Assembly (NCBI GenBank): GCA_020343715.1
Contig: CP070808.1
Span: 252,726 to 258,581, forward strand
Length of the DNA: 5,856 bases
Reading direction: 5' to 3'
From: Thermoplasmata archaeon
GTDB taxonomy: Archaea > Thermoplasmatota > DTKX01 > GCA-020343715
The stretch's first letter is position 1; each line of letters begins with the position of its first letter. Below the pieces are notes generated by a model that worked only from the letters and a program-made list of their open reading frames with translations, made no database searches and had not been told where the DNA came from. Both the position numbers and the translations under genes were made by a program. Shown here piece by piece: positions 5,630-5,856 of the stretch.

Positions 5630-5856
5630 TCAGTCCTGCTCGATGATCCTGGTCAACCCGGGACCGTACACGTGGTTCTTGACGGCCTGGAAGCTGGGGA
5701 ACGTGAACGCCATAACCTTGGGGTCGTGGTCGATGACCCCCTGTCCCCGGAGGTGGGACACCTTAAGGTTCAGGTAGTCGTCGAACTCCGAGTAGTCCCT
5801 GGTAGCCACCAGCTCGACCCCCTCCAGGTTGGTCTCGGCCTTGAACACCAGGGGCA
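5630..5856 (-). CDS. Unidentified protein, C-terminal fragment
   Basis: The frame is open to the window edge and ends at TGA (5630-5632). The last 74 residues are visible. An internal GTG at 5846-5848 is unlikely to be the start: no Shine-Dalgarno site precedes it and the frame stays open before it. The fragment has alternating hydrophobic strands (LVFKAET, VELVATRD, VMAFTFPSF) and helix-like parts (YSEFDDYLNLKVSHLRG, and the tail ending LTRIIEQD), which suggests a small alpha/beta domain. I do not recognise the family. It has no cysteine and no membrane segment in the visible part. It lies upstream of the FYVE-like finger gene on the same strand with an 89-base gap that holds candidate promoters, so the two could be co-transcribed but need not be. 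Confidence 0.6.
   Translation of the reverse strand, partial: PLVFKAETNLEGVELVATRDYSEFDDYLNLKVSHLRGQGVIDHDPKVMAFTFPSFQAVKNHVYGPGLTRIIEQD

Noticed and set aside
5846..5848. GTG as the start of the last minus-strand gene
   Set aside because: No ribosome site precedes it and the frame continues open to the window edge, so the gene is better treated as truncated by the window.

Overview
The window looks like a piece of a GC-rich archaeal chromosome. Arg codons are often AGG and Ile codons include ATA, promoter-like sites are short AT-rich TATA boxes about 50 bases before starts, and the best conserved protein belongs to a family (COG2403) common in archaea. A euryarchaeal, Thermoplasmatota-like source is my guess from this style. 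No rRNA or marker gene in the window settles it.

Layout: (1) positions 1-2751, plus strand: the 3' part of a very long gene whose start lies before the window. It encodes a beta-propeller, a long alpha-helical solenoid with TPR-like repeats, and a C-terminal four-cysteine zinc ribbon. (2) 2752-2843: a 92-base gap with two tiny back-to-back hairpins, a TATA-like box and a strong Shine-Dalgarno site. (3) 2844-4160, plus strand: a complete, well-conserved P-loop NTPase of the COG2403 family, the group annotated either as predicted GTPase or as cyclic 2,3-diphosphoglycerate synthase. (4) A convergent junction of 12 bases. (5) 4173-5540, minus strand: a complete 455-residue protein with a basic N-terminus, a long Pro/Glu-rich and probably disordered middle, an eight-cysteine finger with the spacing of a FYVE finger, and a TPR-like tail. 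(6) 5541-5629: an 89-base gap with two TATA-like elements and two perfect 12-bp palindromes, one AT-rich and one made only of G and C. (7) 5630-5856, minus strand: the C-terminal end of an unidentified protein.

Nothing links the genes into an obvious pathway. The first gene may be transcribed separately from the NTPase, which has its own promoter signals. The unusual content lies in the two scaffold-like proteins. The first has a propeller-solenoid-zinc order like that of eukaryotic coat, HOPS and IFT subunits. The second has a FYVE-like cysteine pattern next to a TPR. Both resemblances are architectural inferences, not demonstrated homology. I see no mobile element, CRISPR array, tRNA or rRNA.
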